Source: DATFYM01 sp035315065
Lineage (GTDB): Bacteria > Acidobacteriota > Terriglobia > UBA7540
NCBI GenBank assembly: GCA_035315065.1
Contig: DATFYM010000003.1
Location: 1 to 34,152, forward strand
Length of the DNA: 34,152 nt
Direction: 5' to 3'
Shown: one piece after another, positions 24,651-32,809 of the stretch
Numbering within the stretch: the stretch's first letter is position 1
Layout of the letters: each line of letters opens with the position of its first letter
Notes under the pieces: model-generated
Seen by the model: the letters and a program-made list of their open reading frames with translations, nothing else
Database searches by the model: none
Told to the model about the DNA's origin: nothing
Position numbers and translations under genes: made by a program

Positions 24651-25390
24651 TCAGGCCCCAGGCCGGGGCTCAAAGTTCCGCCTGATACCGGCGGCAGCCC
24701 GCGTCGCTACTTGGTCCAGCATGTCGTCCATGGTAGCTTTTAACTCCACGGCCGCCTTTGCCACCTCATTGGGATCGGAACTCTGACCAAAAGGTCGGCC
24801 ATGGCCCTCTGGAACTGATCCCTCGGCGTCTCCGCCTTCCGAGGCTTTGGATACCTCCGAACGGCCTTCGTCGCGCCGAAGGCTAACATCCGGCGCTCGA
24901 TCTTGCGGCGCGCGTCGCCACGGTAGAGGACAGCGACCCGCCCAGGCCCCTTGCCCCAGCACCGCCGTCAGCCGCACATGCCACTTCTCGTGGCGCTCAT
25001 CCGCTTGTTCACCAGAAACATGAGCAACTGCTCGATCCTGGCGTCCAGATTGCCGGTTAGGGGCCTGCCGTCCCCCGAGCGGTCGCGGAGACGGCGAGCC
25101 TTCTCCCACCACGTTTCAGCCAGCACGCGCACGGCGGTCTCGTCGCTCGCTTCGTGGGGCGGGAAAAGGGCCACCAGGTCGCGATGCAGGCGCCGAAAAT
25201 CGTGCGGGTTCTCGCCGCGCTCCTGCAATTGGCGTTCGATCTCGGGTGGAGCGAGGCCGCGCCTCTGTGAGTTCAAGGCGGCACGGCGCTTTCCTGCCGC
25301 CGTCCTGGGGCCGGTGGACTTCTGAGCGTTGCGGCGGTTGGCAGCCAGCCGCGCGGGACTTGCAACGGACTTTTCTCTTTCGTCAGCCAT
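24651..25390 (-). pseudogene. Hypothetical protein with GPRTxxGK motif, frameshifted
   Basis: The first part (24968-25390, 140 residues) is a clean frame starting MADEREKSVASPARLAANRR, with AQKSTGPRTAAGKRRAALNS (22-41), a motif seen at the N-terminus of a family of uncharacterised proteins frequent in Acidobacteria and some other soil bacteria. It ends at a TGA at 24968. Protein-like sequence continues in other frames: DERHEKWHVRLTAVLGQ, then YRGDARRKIERRMLAFGATK and QFQRAMADLLVRVPI in the original frame after the stop, then NEVAKAAVELKATMDDML up to a stop at 24651. Joining them gives about 245 residues broken by roughly three frameshifts. The function is unknown. Three 51-bp direct repeats lie just before its start codon. 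Confidence 0.55.
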
Positions 25391-25396
25391 AATGCC

Positions 25397-25521
25397 AGGT
25401 TTGTTCTAGGTTTGTTTTGGGACGACTTCCGCTCTAAAGCACTTACTAGGTTTGTTCTAGGTTTGTTTTCTATCGCTCCACGATTCTAAAGGACTTACTA
25501 GGTTTGTTCTAGGTTTGTTTT
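25397..25521 (-). repeat. Three tandem 51-bp direct repeats (AGGTTTGTTCTAGGTTTGTT units)
   Basis: An identical 22-bp unit, itself two copies of AGGTTTGTT separated by CT, begins at 25397, 25448 and 25500. The intervals also match in part: TCTAAAGCACTTACT, TCTAAAGGACTTACT and, after the last unit, a degraded TCTAAAAGACTTGTCAGG. On the minus strand these read as ACAAACCTAGAACAAACCTAG boxes ending a few nt before the ATG of the hypothetical gene at 25390, like a set of operator or iteron sites. Confidence 0.7.
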
Positions 25522-25713
25522 TTGGGTCATATTAATGATTCTAAAAGACTTGTCAGGTTTGATTGATCCATTTTTTCCATTTTTTCGTTTTCTGCCCCCA
25601 GAGGCCGCCGCTTGAACACCGTTTTCGTCCCCTTTGGACTATGCGCCCAGAAAAACTTGTTGACGACAATTTGCCGTTTTCGTCTGCGAACCCTGAGATC
25701 GTGCAAACAAACC

Positions 25714-25796
25714 CTGGGAGCGCGGGCATCTTGCCCGCTCTTGGTCTTAAGGCTCTTACCAGAAGCGAAAAGCGGGCAAGATGCCCGCGCTCCCAG
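25714..25796. repeat. 26-bp perfect inverted repeat (REPIN/MITE-like)
   Basis: CTGGGAGCGCGGGCATCTTG and its following CCCGCT (25714-25739) are exactly complementary to 25771-25796, with a 31-nt loop. Each arm also folds on itself through GCGGGCA/TGCCCGC. Read through in any frame it gives meaningless peptides (GARASCP, GQDARAP), which explains long spurious frames here. It is a non-autonomous repeat with no transposase attached. Confidence 0.7.
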
Positions 25797-26030
25797 GATT
25801 CCTTCACAAGTTTCCGAATCCACAATCCCGAAACCCGTTGCTCCTGATCGTTCATCTCTCATGCGCAGTTCCTGCTTTTCTCGCTCTAGCCATTGGTCCG
25901 TTTTGGCACGCCCTCCGGTATTGACGGACCGTCCGCACCGCATGGCGTTCCTTCTACCGGTCCCCGGCCCCGAGCTCCCTGACGCCGACCTTTCTCTGGG
26001 AGTTTCGCCCCCCGTCTTTCTTCTCAAACC

Positions 26031-26072
26031 CAAATCCCGAACTCTCGCGAACCCCGAATCCCGAACCCCGGT
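26031..26072. repeat. Short heptamer array (CGAATCC / CGAACCC)
   Basis: Units AAATCCCGAA, CGCGAACCCCGAATCCCGAA and CCCCGG follow each other with period near 7. A related short piece (CCGAATCCACAATCCCGAAA) lies at 25815-25834. It is of the same general kind as the arrays in the purine gene gaps but with a different unit. Confidence 0.5.
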
Positions 26073-26200
26073 CCGGTCCAACGCGAGCCTAGAAGCATTA
26101 TACAGTACCAAAGGGTGAATTGCAAGAAGAATACTTTAAGGACCGACATCCATTGCCCACCCATACCCAGCGTCATAGGTAAATGCCGAAACCCTTCAAG

Positions 26201-26257
26201 CATGTCATTCTGAGTGTTACATGGGCCGAAGGCCCATGTAACACTCAGAATGACATG
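26201..26257. repeat. 27-bp perfect palindrome with 3-nt loop
   Basis: Left arm 26201-26227 (CATGTCATTCTGAGTGTTAC, then ATGGGCC), loop GAA, right arm 26231-26257 its exact reverse complement. In RNA it would form an extremely stable 27-bp hairpin. It ends 67 nt before the XRE gene start. GTCATTCTGAG is a familiar core of dispersed repeats in soil bacteria (from memory). Confidence 0.8.
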
Positions 26258-26323
26258 CGGACTGACTCTGACGCGCTGTGTATGAACACATCTCGAAGAA
26301 ATAAAGAACGAGGGATTGATCTG

Positions 26324-26701
26324 ATGCGCAAGACCTGGATCGAGATAAAGAACGAGACGATGACCAAGGAAGAGCAGCGGCAGGCACGTCGGCTGGCGAT
26401 ACGCGATCTGGCGGAAATGGAACTTGCCGAACTGCGTGAGACACTTCAGGTGAGCCAGGAAGAGTTGGCCGAGAAGCTGAAGGTGACCCAAGCCGCCATC
26501 TCCCGGCTCGAACGGCGCCCGAACCTTCTTCTCGAAAGCATCGCCAATTACATTCAAGCTCTGGGCGGAAGGCTCGAACTCCACGCTGTCCTCCCCAATA
26601 GGACCGTCAGGCTCACCCACCTCCTCGCCGCCACGGAGCGGAAAGGCGCTGCGCCCGCAGTTCGGAGAAGACATCGCCAAGCCGAAGCCAGCACGCGCTG
26701 A
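26324..26701 (+). CDS. XRE-family helix-turn-helix antitoxin (HigA-like), apparently orphan
   Basis: A 125-residue DNA-binding protein of the type found as HigA/RelB-like antitoxins. The helix-turn-helix is LRETLQVSQEELAEKLKV followed by TQAAISRLERRPNLLLESIA (about 42-80), then IQALGGRLELHAVLP (81-95), the usual tail of this subgroup. ATG 26324 is chosen because GAGGG precedes it at 8-9 nt and the conserved MRKTW start fits. The usual RelE/Gp49-like toxin gene directly upstream is missing; a palindrome is there instead. The last 25 residues (after LLAATERKG) are arginine-rich, off-family, and overlap the next frame, so the true 3' end may have been altered. It may regulate the following genes or be a leftover. 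Confidence 0.75.
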   Translation: MRKTWIEIKNETMTKEEQRQARRLAIRDLAEMELAELRETLQVSQEELAEKLKVTQAAISRLERRPNLLLESIANYIQALGGRLELHAVLPNRTVRLTHLLAATERKGAAPAVRRRHRQAEASTR

Positions 26702-26714
26702 GACCCGTGCCGAG

Positions 26715-26834
26715 GTGGATCAGTTCATGGCGCGCCACGGGGTACCTTTTGACTACACGGCGGAGGATTTCGAACTCGACGCGGAAACCAGCCGCTACCT
26801 ACGGGAAACCCGCAGCAAGGAACTCGAAAGGTGA
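26715..26834 (+). CDS. Small VapB-like antitoxin of a PIN toxin
   Basis: A short frame ending in TGA at 26832-26834 encodes VDQFMARHGVPFDYTAEDFE then LDAETSRYLRETRSKELER. Peptides of the form FLxRHGVxxxYTxEDxxxDxET are found directly before PIN-domain toxin genes that start MIVxADTxPLxYL, which is exactly what follows, with a 1-nt overlap (TGATG). The start is uncertain: GTG 26715 or ATG 26727, or a start further upstream overlapping the XRE gene end. About 35-40 residues, so it may be truncated at the 5' end. Confidence 0.5.
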   Translation: MDQFMARHGVPFDYTAEDFELDAETSRYLRETRSKELER

Positions 26835-26896
26835 TGATCGTCATCGCCGACACCACCCCTCTCCATTATCCTGTCCTTCCAAACCACGCCGAGATC
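26834..26896 (+). pseudogene. VapC-type PIN toxin, N-terminal remnant
   Basis: The ATG at 26834 begins MIVIADTTPLHYPVLPNHAE, which is the first strand and helix of a PIN-domain ribonuclease with the first catalytic aspartate in ADTTP. After about 20 residues the resemblance stops and the frame carries unrelated sequence. A complete PIN toxin has about 130-160 residues, so this one is cut off, probably when the ATPase module downstream arrived or by later deletion. No gene is seen from here to 27041. Confidence 0.6.
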
Positions 26897-27041
26897 CCAA
26901 ACAGGAAATCCGTGTTAAGATACCGGACGGCAGCTTGGAAGCAACGACGGCTTGCAGGGGTACGGATGAACGCTTTTGGGCTGTGCGACCCCTTTAATAG
27001 TCTCCATGTTGTCCCTTGCACGCTTTCGGGGATGTTATGCA

Positions 27042-28226
27042 ATGATCAAGGCCTTGCAGCTCACGAACTTCCGAAATCACGCCCAATCAAACCTCCAGAT
27101 GGAACCGATCACCTTGCTGGTCGGCCCCGCCGGCGCCGGAAAATCCAACATCTTCAAGGCCACGGTTATGCTGCAGAACTCCATTCACCGGACGCTGGTG
27201 GAGATGTTCCCTCCTGGCTTGGGAGAGTTTCACTTTGTGCGCAGCCGTTGGGCTAATGAGACCGACCCGATCGGGTTTAAAGTGCAAATCGATCAGATGC
27301 CCGATTATGCCGATTCCACCGCAGAGTATGTACTCACCGTCGCCGACTCGCCGGCTGGTTTGTACGCCCTGGAGGAGACCCTCACGCGACGGCAGGGCCA
27401 ACAGCCCGCCGAGTGGGTCTTTCAGCGCCGCAGGAACCGTACGCAAATGGGAGAGTTCGGCGTCGTGGAATGGGACATGCCGACCATCCTGCACCGCGTT
27501 TGGCATGGGGAGGGCGGCGTGCAGCCCGGAGCGCCAAACGTTAAGTTCGCCAAGGCCGTCGCCAGGGCTCTCTCCCGAGTCGGCTATTATCACCTGGAGG
27601 TTTCGGAACTCAAGTCGCCCGGGCGTGGCCAGCTCAGCAACCGCATCGGCTACTACGGCGAAAACGTGGCCGACTTCATCGCCTGGACGAAGTCTGATCC
27701 TGAGGGCACCGCCGTCTACGAGGCAATTCTGGCCGAGATGCGCCAGCTTTTTCCGGCCCTGGAATCAATGATCGTGACCCAGACCCGAACCGATCAACAG
27801 GGCCTAGCGTTCAACTTCTACGGACAACGGGGCTACATCGCAGCGCCGGATATGAGCGACGGCACGATGTTCACTCTGGGCATGCTCTCGAGCCTCAACG
27901 CGCCCCAGAAGCCGGATATCCTCTGCATCGAAGAGCCTGAAACAGGGCTGCATCCTCGTCGGCTGCGTTGGCTTTTCGAGAAGTTTGTCGCTCTCGCCTA
28001 TCCCGCGGCGGGAGAGGCGCCGACGCAAGTGGTACTGACGACGCATTCGCCCTCTTACGTCGATCTCTTCAAAGACATGCTCCCATCCGTCCAGGTGGTT
28101 GAACAGCGGGAAGGACGAGCGAAAATCACGCCTCTTCCGGAAATTCTCCAGCGTCTCCACATCAGCGAGGAAAAAGAGGAAGCGATCGGCTACCAGTGGG
28201 CTACTGGCTTGTTCGAGGGGCTATGA
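27042..28226 (+). CDS. ABC/AAA_21-type ATPase (RecF/OLD-like), candidate defence ATPase
   Basis: A 394-residue P-loop ATPase of the SMC/ABC-like group found in OLD, PARIS and RloA proteins. It begins MIKALQLTNFRNHAQSNLQM, the usual RecF-like first strand. Walker A is GPAGAGKS (28-35), the ABC signature is MSDGT (271-275), Walker B is ILCIEEPETGLHP (293-304) with Glu297-Glu298, and the switch histidine is His335 in TTHSPSYVDLF. The middle (90-260) is family-specific and probably forms the arms or dimer surface. It has no TOPRIM domain of its own. The start at 27042 is supported by homologue pattern; the ribosome-binding site (GGGGA) is weak. The stop is 1 nt before the next gene, so the two are translated together. 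A regulatory or repair role cannot be excluded. Confidence 0.85.
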   Translation: MIKALQLTNFRNHAQSNLQMEPITLLVGPAGAGKSNIFKATVMLQNSIHRTLVEMFPPGLGEFHFVRSRWANETDPIGFKVQIDQMPDYADSTAEYVLTVADSPAGLYALEETLTRRQGQQPAEWVFQRRRNRTQMGEFGVVEWDMPTILHRVWHGEGGVQPGAPNVKFAKAVARALSRVGYYHLEVSELKSPGRGQLSNRIGYYGENVADFIAWTKSDPEGTAVYEAILAEMRQLFPALESMIVTQTRTDQQGLAFNFYGQRGYIAAPDMSDGTMFTLGMLSSLNAPQKPDILCIEEPETGLHPRRLRWLFEKFVALAYPAAGEAPTQVVLTTHSPSYVDLFKDMLPSVQVVEQREGRAKITPLPEILQRLHISEEKEEAIGYQWATGLFEGL

Positions 28227-28227
28227 A

Positions 28228-28890
28228 ATGCCGATCCTGGCGGGTTTCCATGTCGAAGGCCACGATCACCTCATCCTTCGCGCCTTCGTTGCCAAGGCGC
28301 TTCCGCTGCCCGAGGATCAGATTCAAGTGGATTTCATCGAGGCGCCGGGCCGTGGCTGGCAGTTCGTCCTGGAGTTCATTCCTAAGGCCCTAAAACGCTT
28401 CTACGGAAAGTGCGCCCAGTTTGCGGTGGTAGGAATAGACAATGACGGCAATGTGGATTTGGATCGAGCCGCGCTCCCAGAAGACCCTCACCATCCCCGC
28501 CACGGGGCGGCGGTTACGGCCTGCCGGTTTTGCATGATCGCGGAGGCCGTCGCCCGTACTCGCTCCGAACTGAATTGGGTTCCGAAAAAACCGGGCGTCA
28601 CTTGGCCCGTTCTCATCGCTGTACCGGTGGAAATGATTGAAACCTGGCTTCTCATTTTGAGGGGCGAGCCCGGTATCCAGCGGAGGCCCAGAAGCGTTCA
28701 GAAGCGGCTCCTCTATGGAAAACCCGTCGCAACCGCCGCTGATGTCACCAGCGTTGCGATCCCATTGGTCCGTGGTATGAGCGATGCCGCTCTCGCGGGC
28801 CTTACCCAGGCATCACCGAGTTTCCATTTTTTTCACGATCAGATTACCGCTGTCAAAACCACGATCCTGGGAATTGCCGATTGTTGGTGA
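28228..28890 (+). CDS. TOPRIM-like protein (DUF4276/RloB-like), likely nuclease partner
   Basis: A 220-residue protein translated directly after the ATPase (TGA-A-ATG). It starts PILAGFHVEGHDHLILRAFV, where HVEG with Glu10 is the first acidic motif of a TOPRIM fold. FAVVGIDNDGN (66-75) gives the DxD metal motif with Asp71 and Asp73. EMIETWLLILRG (135-146) matches the conserved E-x-W-L-L stretch of RloB and DUF4276 proteins. This suggests a metal-dependent nuclease or similar effector. No signal peptide or membrane segment is seen. Assignment to a named family is from motif reading only, without a profile search. Positions after residue 150 are not recognisable. Confidence 0.7.
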   Translation: MPILAGFHVEGHDHLILRAFVAKALPLPEDQIQVDFIEAPGRGWQFVLEFIPKALKRFYGKCAQFAVVGIDNDGNVDLDRAALPEDPHHPRHGAAVTACRFCMIAEAVARTRSELNWVPKKPGVTWPVLIAVPVEMIETWLLILRGEPGIQRRPRSVQKRLLYGKPVATAADVTSVAIPLVRGMSDAALAGLTQASPSFHFFHDQITAVKTTILGIADCW

Positions 28891-28911
28891 TTGCCCCATC
28901 GGCCCCATTGC

Positions 28912-28941
28912 TTGACAAGACGGGCTGAGCTGGCTTATATA
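28912..28941 (+). promoter_or_regulatory. Sigma-70 promoter of the large TonB receptor gene
   Basis: TTGACA (28912-28917) is a perfect -35 box. TATATA (28936-28941) follows after 18 bp, with TATACT overlapping two bases on. The transcript would start near 28948, giving a leader of about 70 nt before ATG 29021. Confidence 0.65.
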
Positions 28942-29020
28942 CTAGCGAGCGTTGGTGGTTCGCTTGGGTACAAGCTTGTTGCTTCGTATTCCGACCGTGG
29001 CGTAACTTCGGGAGGTTCCC

Positions 29021-32000
29021 ATGAAGACGACGGTAAAGTGCCTGTTGGTTTTGATGGCCATCCTGCTGGCGTGCCCGTTTCTCTCCGCTCAGGTTGACAC
29101 GGGCGCGGTTCTTGGCGTCGTTAAGGATTCGTCCGGCGCGATCGTGCCTGGCGCTAAGATCAGCCTGACCAATAACGGAACCGGGCTTACGGTTAGCACC
29201 GTCGCAGGGCCGGACGGGAACTTCGTCTTTAACCCGGTGAAAATCGGGTCGTACACAGTGAAGGCCGAATTCGAGGGCTTTCAGACGGCCATTTACAAGG
29301 ACGTGAGTGTGGAGGTGCAGCAGCAGGTGGTGGTGAACGTGACGTTGCAGCCCGGCCGCATCACTCAAACCGTCGAGGTCACGGCCGCCGCCGCGCAACT
29401 CCAGACCCAGGATGCTTCGGTCGGCCAGGTGGTGGGCTCCCGCGAGGTGAACAACCTCCCGCTGAACGGACGGAACTTCACCTTCCTGGCCCAAATCGTG
29501 GCGGGAGTCAACACGCCGCAGGCGGACACGCGCGGCAACGCTGCGTCGGGCGCTTTCTCGGCGAATGGTGAGCGGCCTGCTCAAAACAACTACCTTCTCG
29601 ATGGCATTGACAATAACTCCAATACAATCGACTTCTTGAATGGCACGAATTTTGTTGTCCTGCCCCCGGTGGACGCCATTCAGGAGTTCAAGGTCGAGAC
29701 GAGCAATTACAGCGCGCAGCAGGGCCGGGCGGGCGGGGCCATCCTCAACGCTACGATAAAGTCCGGAACCAATCAGCTTCACGGTGACGTGTGGGAGTTC
29801 CTGCGCAACGATAAAATGGACGCCGCCGACTTCTTTGAGGACTCGGGAGGGATCCAAAAGGGCGAGTTCCGGCAGAATCAATTTGGGTTCACCATTGGCG
29901 GGCCGGTGGTGATTCCCCACGCGTTCAACGGCCGGAACAAGCTCTTCTTCTTCGGCGATTACGAGGGCTTGCGAAGGGTGCAGGGGAGCGTGTTCACTAA
30001 TTCGGTTCCCACCGGCCTCGAGCGGAACAGCGGCTTCACGAATTTAGCCGAGTTGGTCACCGAGCAAACCGGAAACAGCACTTCCACGGATCTCCTCGGG
30101 CGAACGTTCCCTTTTGGAACAGTTTTTGATCCCGCCACTACCCGCCCCGTGGTTTGTGGAACTACCGACGCGGTGACTGGACTCCCGGCTCCGACGTGCG
30201 CCTCGGCAGGGCAACCGGCCGGAACCATCCTGACCCATATCAGCGATCCGTTCTATGGGCCTGGCGGGATAAGTCCTGTCGGGAACACCATGGATTTCAC
30301 TGGCTCTTGCGCGAACCCTCCTGCGTGCTTGCTCAACCAGATTCCCGCCGGCCGCCTCGACCCGAACGCCATCAAACTTCTTAACCTTTACCCGGCCGCG
30401 CAGAGGGCAGGCATAGTTAACGACCAGACCTCCAATCCAAATCTCACCGAGCACCGCAACGCCTTCGACACCCGGCTGGACTTTAACGAGAGCGACAAAG
30501 ACCAGATCTTCGGCCGCTTCAGCTATGTGAACGACCCCCAGCTCATCCCTGGTCCGTTCGGAGGGATTGCGGATGGCGGCGCCTTCCAGCAAGGGCTTCA
30601 AACTGCCCTGTCCGAACAAGGTACTGTGGGCTGGACCCGCACCCTTTCGCCCACCACGGTGAACGAGGCGCGGGCAGGAATCACTTACATCCATACCACA
30701 CGATACGACCCCGAAGGCACGACACTCGGGATTCCCGCCCAGTTTGGAATTCAAGACGTGCCGCAAGTCACAGAGAATGGCGGCTTGCCGGCGTTTACCA
30801 TCGGCGGCCTGAACACGCTGGGGACAAATCAATTCCTGCCTTCCGATGAGGTCAACAACACGTTCCAGGTCACCGATAACTTCAGCAAGGCGCACGGGAA
30901 CCACTCCCTCAAGATGGGTTTCGAGTTTCAACACATCAAGTTCTCGGCGCTCCAACCTGTCTCGTCCCACGGCCTTTTCGACTTCAATGGGACTTATACA
31001 GGCAGTGATAATACCGGAATGGCTCAGCTCCTCTTGAGTCCCGTTGCGTCAACCGCGCCCAATGGGGTCGATTTTGTCGGTGGCTCCGATTTCATTCAAA
31101 ATTCGAACATCTCGCTGATTGATGACATGCACAACTACTATGGGACGTACTTTCAGGACGACTGGAAAGTGACACCGAAATTGACCCTGAACCTCGGCCT
31201 CCGCTGGGAGCACTTCGGCCTGCCGGAGGAGGTCCACGGGCGGCAGGCTAACTTCGTGCCCGGCGTTCCTTTCTCCACGGCAGCTTACCTGATTCCCGAC
31301 TCAACCAAGAACCATAATCTCTTTGCCACAACTCCCAGCTTTAACAACGCGCTGGCTACCGATGGCATTGCGCTGCAATTTGACAAGACCCCGGAACTCG
31401 GCACTGCCCAGAACCTTAACTTTGCTCCCCGCTTTGGCTTCGCCTACCAAATCACGCCCAAGCTGGTGATGCGCGGTGGCTATGGCGTCTTTTACGGCGG
31501 CTTTGAGGTCCAAAACGGAAACAACCAAGGGAATAGTTTTCCTTACGAGTTTCTCTTTTCGCTCTCGAGCCCCAACTCGTATACACCCATCACCGTGCCT
31601 GGGCTTGCCAACGCGCCGGCGGGCTGTACCACCGCTTATACTTTCGAGCTCGGCTTCGCTTGCACACCGCTCGATCCGAGCTTGGTTCCCGGGTTCGGCG
31701 TCTCACTAACAGGGCTCCAAACCAACTTCCAAACGCCTTACACTCAGGGCTGGAACCTTTCGCTCGAGTACGCTTTTACTCCTACCCTCAGCCTGACCAT
31801 GGGTTACGTGGGAAATACCACTCGCCACTTGGAGCTTTTTAAGGGGTCGAACGATGTGTCGCAAATCCTTCCCCCCAACACCTGTCTGGAAGCTCCAGCT
31901 TGTCCCGGCCAAAATCCAAACAATATCAGTTATGTCCCCTTCCCCAACTTTTCAACGGGCACCACCTACCAAACCACCGATGGCGACAGTTATTACAACG

Positions 32001-32809
32001 GCCTTCAGACCACGCTCGAGAAGCGCTATTCGGCCGGCTTGAGCTTGCTGGCCACCTACACCTGGTCAAGGTGCCGCAGCGACGCGGGAGACCTTCTCAA
32101 CGGTACGTCCATCGGGGCGTATCGGGCTGTGGATGTTCCGGGTGCAGGGATTAGGGCTGATTACGGCGACTGCGACTTCGACATCCGGCACGTCGTCCAC
32201 TTCAGTGGCGGATACGAGCTTCCTTTTGGCCGCGGCAAGCGATTCTTAGCCACGGCCAGCCGGACAATGGATCTGCTCGCCGGCGGCTGGAGTACGCAAT
32301 GGATCACCACGATTGAGGGAGGTCAGCCAATAACTCTCAGTTGTGACGACGGCCCTGCGGCCGGGGTCGGCTGTTATGATTACACCATTCCGGGAGTAGA
32401 CCGGCACGGTTCGGGCGCGCCTGACCATTTCCTGAATCCCGCAGCCTTTACCCAGCCCTGCCCGCCGCCGAGCTTTACCCAGCCCTCGACTTGCATATCC
32501 GGCATATCCAGCCTCGGGTTGCTGGGGGGAACGGCTTCTCAGGTTTCTGGACCGGCCATCGTCCGGTTGGATATCTCCCTCTTCAAGGAATTCCGGCTGT
32601 CGGACCGTTTCCGAATGCAATTCCGCAGCGAGTTCTTCAACATCCTGAACCACCCGACCTTCAATAATCCGGGATTTGGTGGCAACGGCGTCATTGCCAT
32701 CCCGGGGTCAACGGATTTTCTCAACTCGTCTTTCGGCGAAATTGGGTCAACGCGCTTCCCATTCAACGACCCTCGACAGATCCAGTTCGCCCTGAAGCTC
32801 TATTATTGA
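29021..32809 (+). CDS. Oar-like TonB-dependent receptor with carboxypeptidase-regulatory domain
   Basis: Outer-membrane receptor of 1262 residues, of the large type very numerous in Acidobacteria. The signal peptide (1-24) ends FLSAQ. A carboxypeptidase-regulatory-like domain (about 26-112) shows GVVKDSSGAIVPGAKISLTN, GPDGNFVF and GSYTVKAEFEGF. The plug follows (about 115-235) with NNLPLNGRNFTFL and NNYLLDGIDNNSNTIDF. The barrel fills the rest, with NKLFFFGDYEGLR, YGTYFQDDWKVTPKLTLNLG and RFGFAYQITPKLVMRGGYGV, and ends in DPRQIQFALKLYY, an aromatic final strand. It is probably used for uptake of, or attachment to, large sugars or peptides; the ligand is unknown. GGGAGG lies 5 nt before the ATG. 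It has its own promoter and no linked lipoprotein. Confidence 0.93.
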   Translation: MKTTVKCLLVLMAILLACPFLSAQVDTGAVLGVVKDSSGAIVPGAKISLTNNGTGLTVSTVAGPDGNFVFNPVKIGSYTVKAEFEGFQTAIYKDVSVEVQQQVVVNVTLQPGRITQTVEVTAAAAQLQTQDASVGQVVGSREVNNLPLNGRNFTFLAQIVAGVNTPQADTRGNAASGAFSANGERPAQNNYLLDGIDNNSNTIDFLNGTNFVVLPPVDAIQEFKVETSNYSAQQGRAGGAILNATIKSGTNQLHGDVWEFLRNDKMDAADFFEDSGGIQKGEFRQNQFGFTIGGPVVIPHAFNGRNKLFFFGDYEGLRRVQGSVFTNSVPTGLERNSGFTNLAELVTEQTGNSTSTDLLGRTFPFGTVFDPATTRPVVCGTTDAVTGLPAPTCASAGQPAGTILTHISDPFYGPGGISPVGNTMDFTGSCANPPACLLNQIPAGRLDPNAIKLLNLYPAAQRAGIVNDQTSNPNLTEHRNAFDTRLDFNESDKDQIFGRFSYVNDPQLIPGPFGGIADGGAFQQGLQTALSEQGTVGWTRTLSPTTVNEARAGITYIHTTRYDPEGTTLGIPAQFGIQDVPQVTENGGLPAFTIGGLNTLGTNQFLPSDEVNNTFQVTDNFSKAHGNHSLKMGFEFQHIKFSALQPVSSHGLFDFNGTYTGSDNTGMAQLLLSPVASTAPNGVDFVGGSDFIQNSNISLIDDMHNYYGTYFQDDWKVTPKLTLNLGLRWEHFGLPEEVHGRQANFVPGVPFSTAAYLIPDSTKNHNLFATTPSFNNALATDGIALQFDKTPELGTAQNLNFAPRFGFAYQITPKLVMRGGYGVFYGGFEVQNGNNQGNSFPYEFLFSLSSPNSYTPITVPGLANAPAGCTTAYTFELGFACTPLDPSLVPGFGVSLTGLQTNFQTPYTQGWNLSLEYAFTPTLSLTMGYVGNTTRHLELFKGSNDVSQILPPNTCLEAPACPGQNPNNISYVPFPNFSTGTTYQTTDGDSYYNGLQTTLEKRYSAGLSLLATYTWSRCRSDAGDLLNGTSIGAYRAVDVPGAGIRADYGDCDFDIRHVVHFSGGYELPFGRGKRFLATASRTMDLLAGGWSTQWITTIEGGQPITLSCDDGPAAGVGCYDYTIPGVDRHGSGAPDHFLNPAAFTQPCPPPSFTQPSTCISGISSLGLLGGTASQVSGPAIVRLDISLFKEFRLSDRFRMQFRSEFFNILNHPTFNNPGFGGNGVIAIPGSTDFLNSSFGEIGSTRFPFNDPRQIQFALKLYY

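Noticed and set aside
25397..25521. CRISPR array
   Set aside because: Three 22-bp repeats with 29-30 bp intervals look like one at first, but the intervals are themselves related to each other and no cas gene is near.
25527..26118. Overlapping open frames of up to 194 codons on both strands
   Set aside because: They run through the inverted repeat and heptamer array, and the peptides (such as GARASCP and GQDARAP) are products of the repeats.
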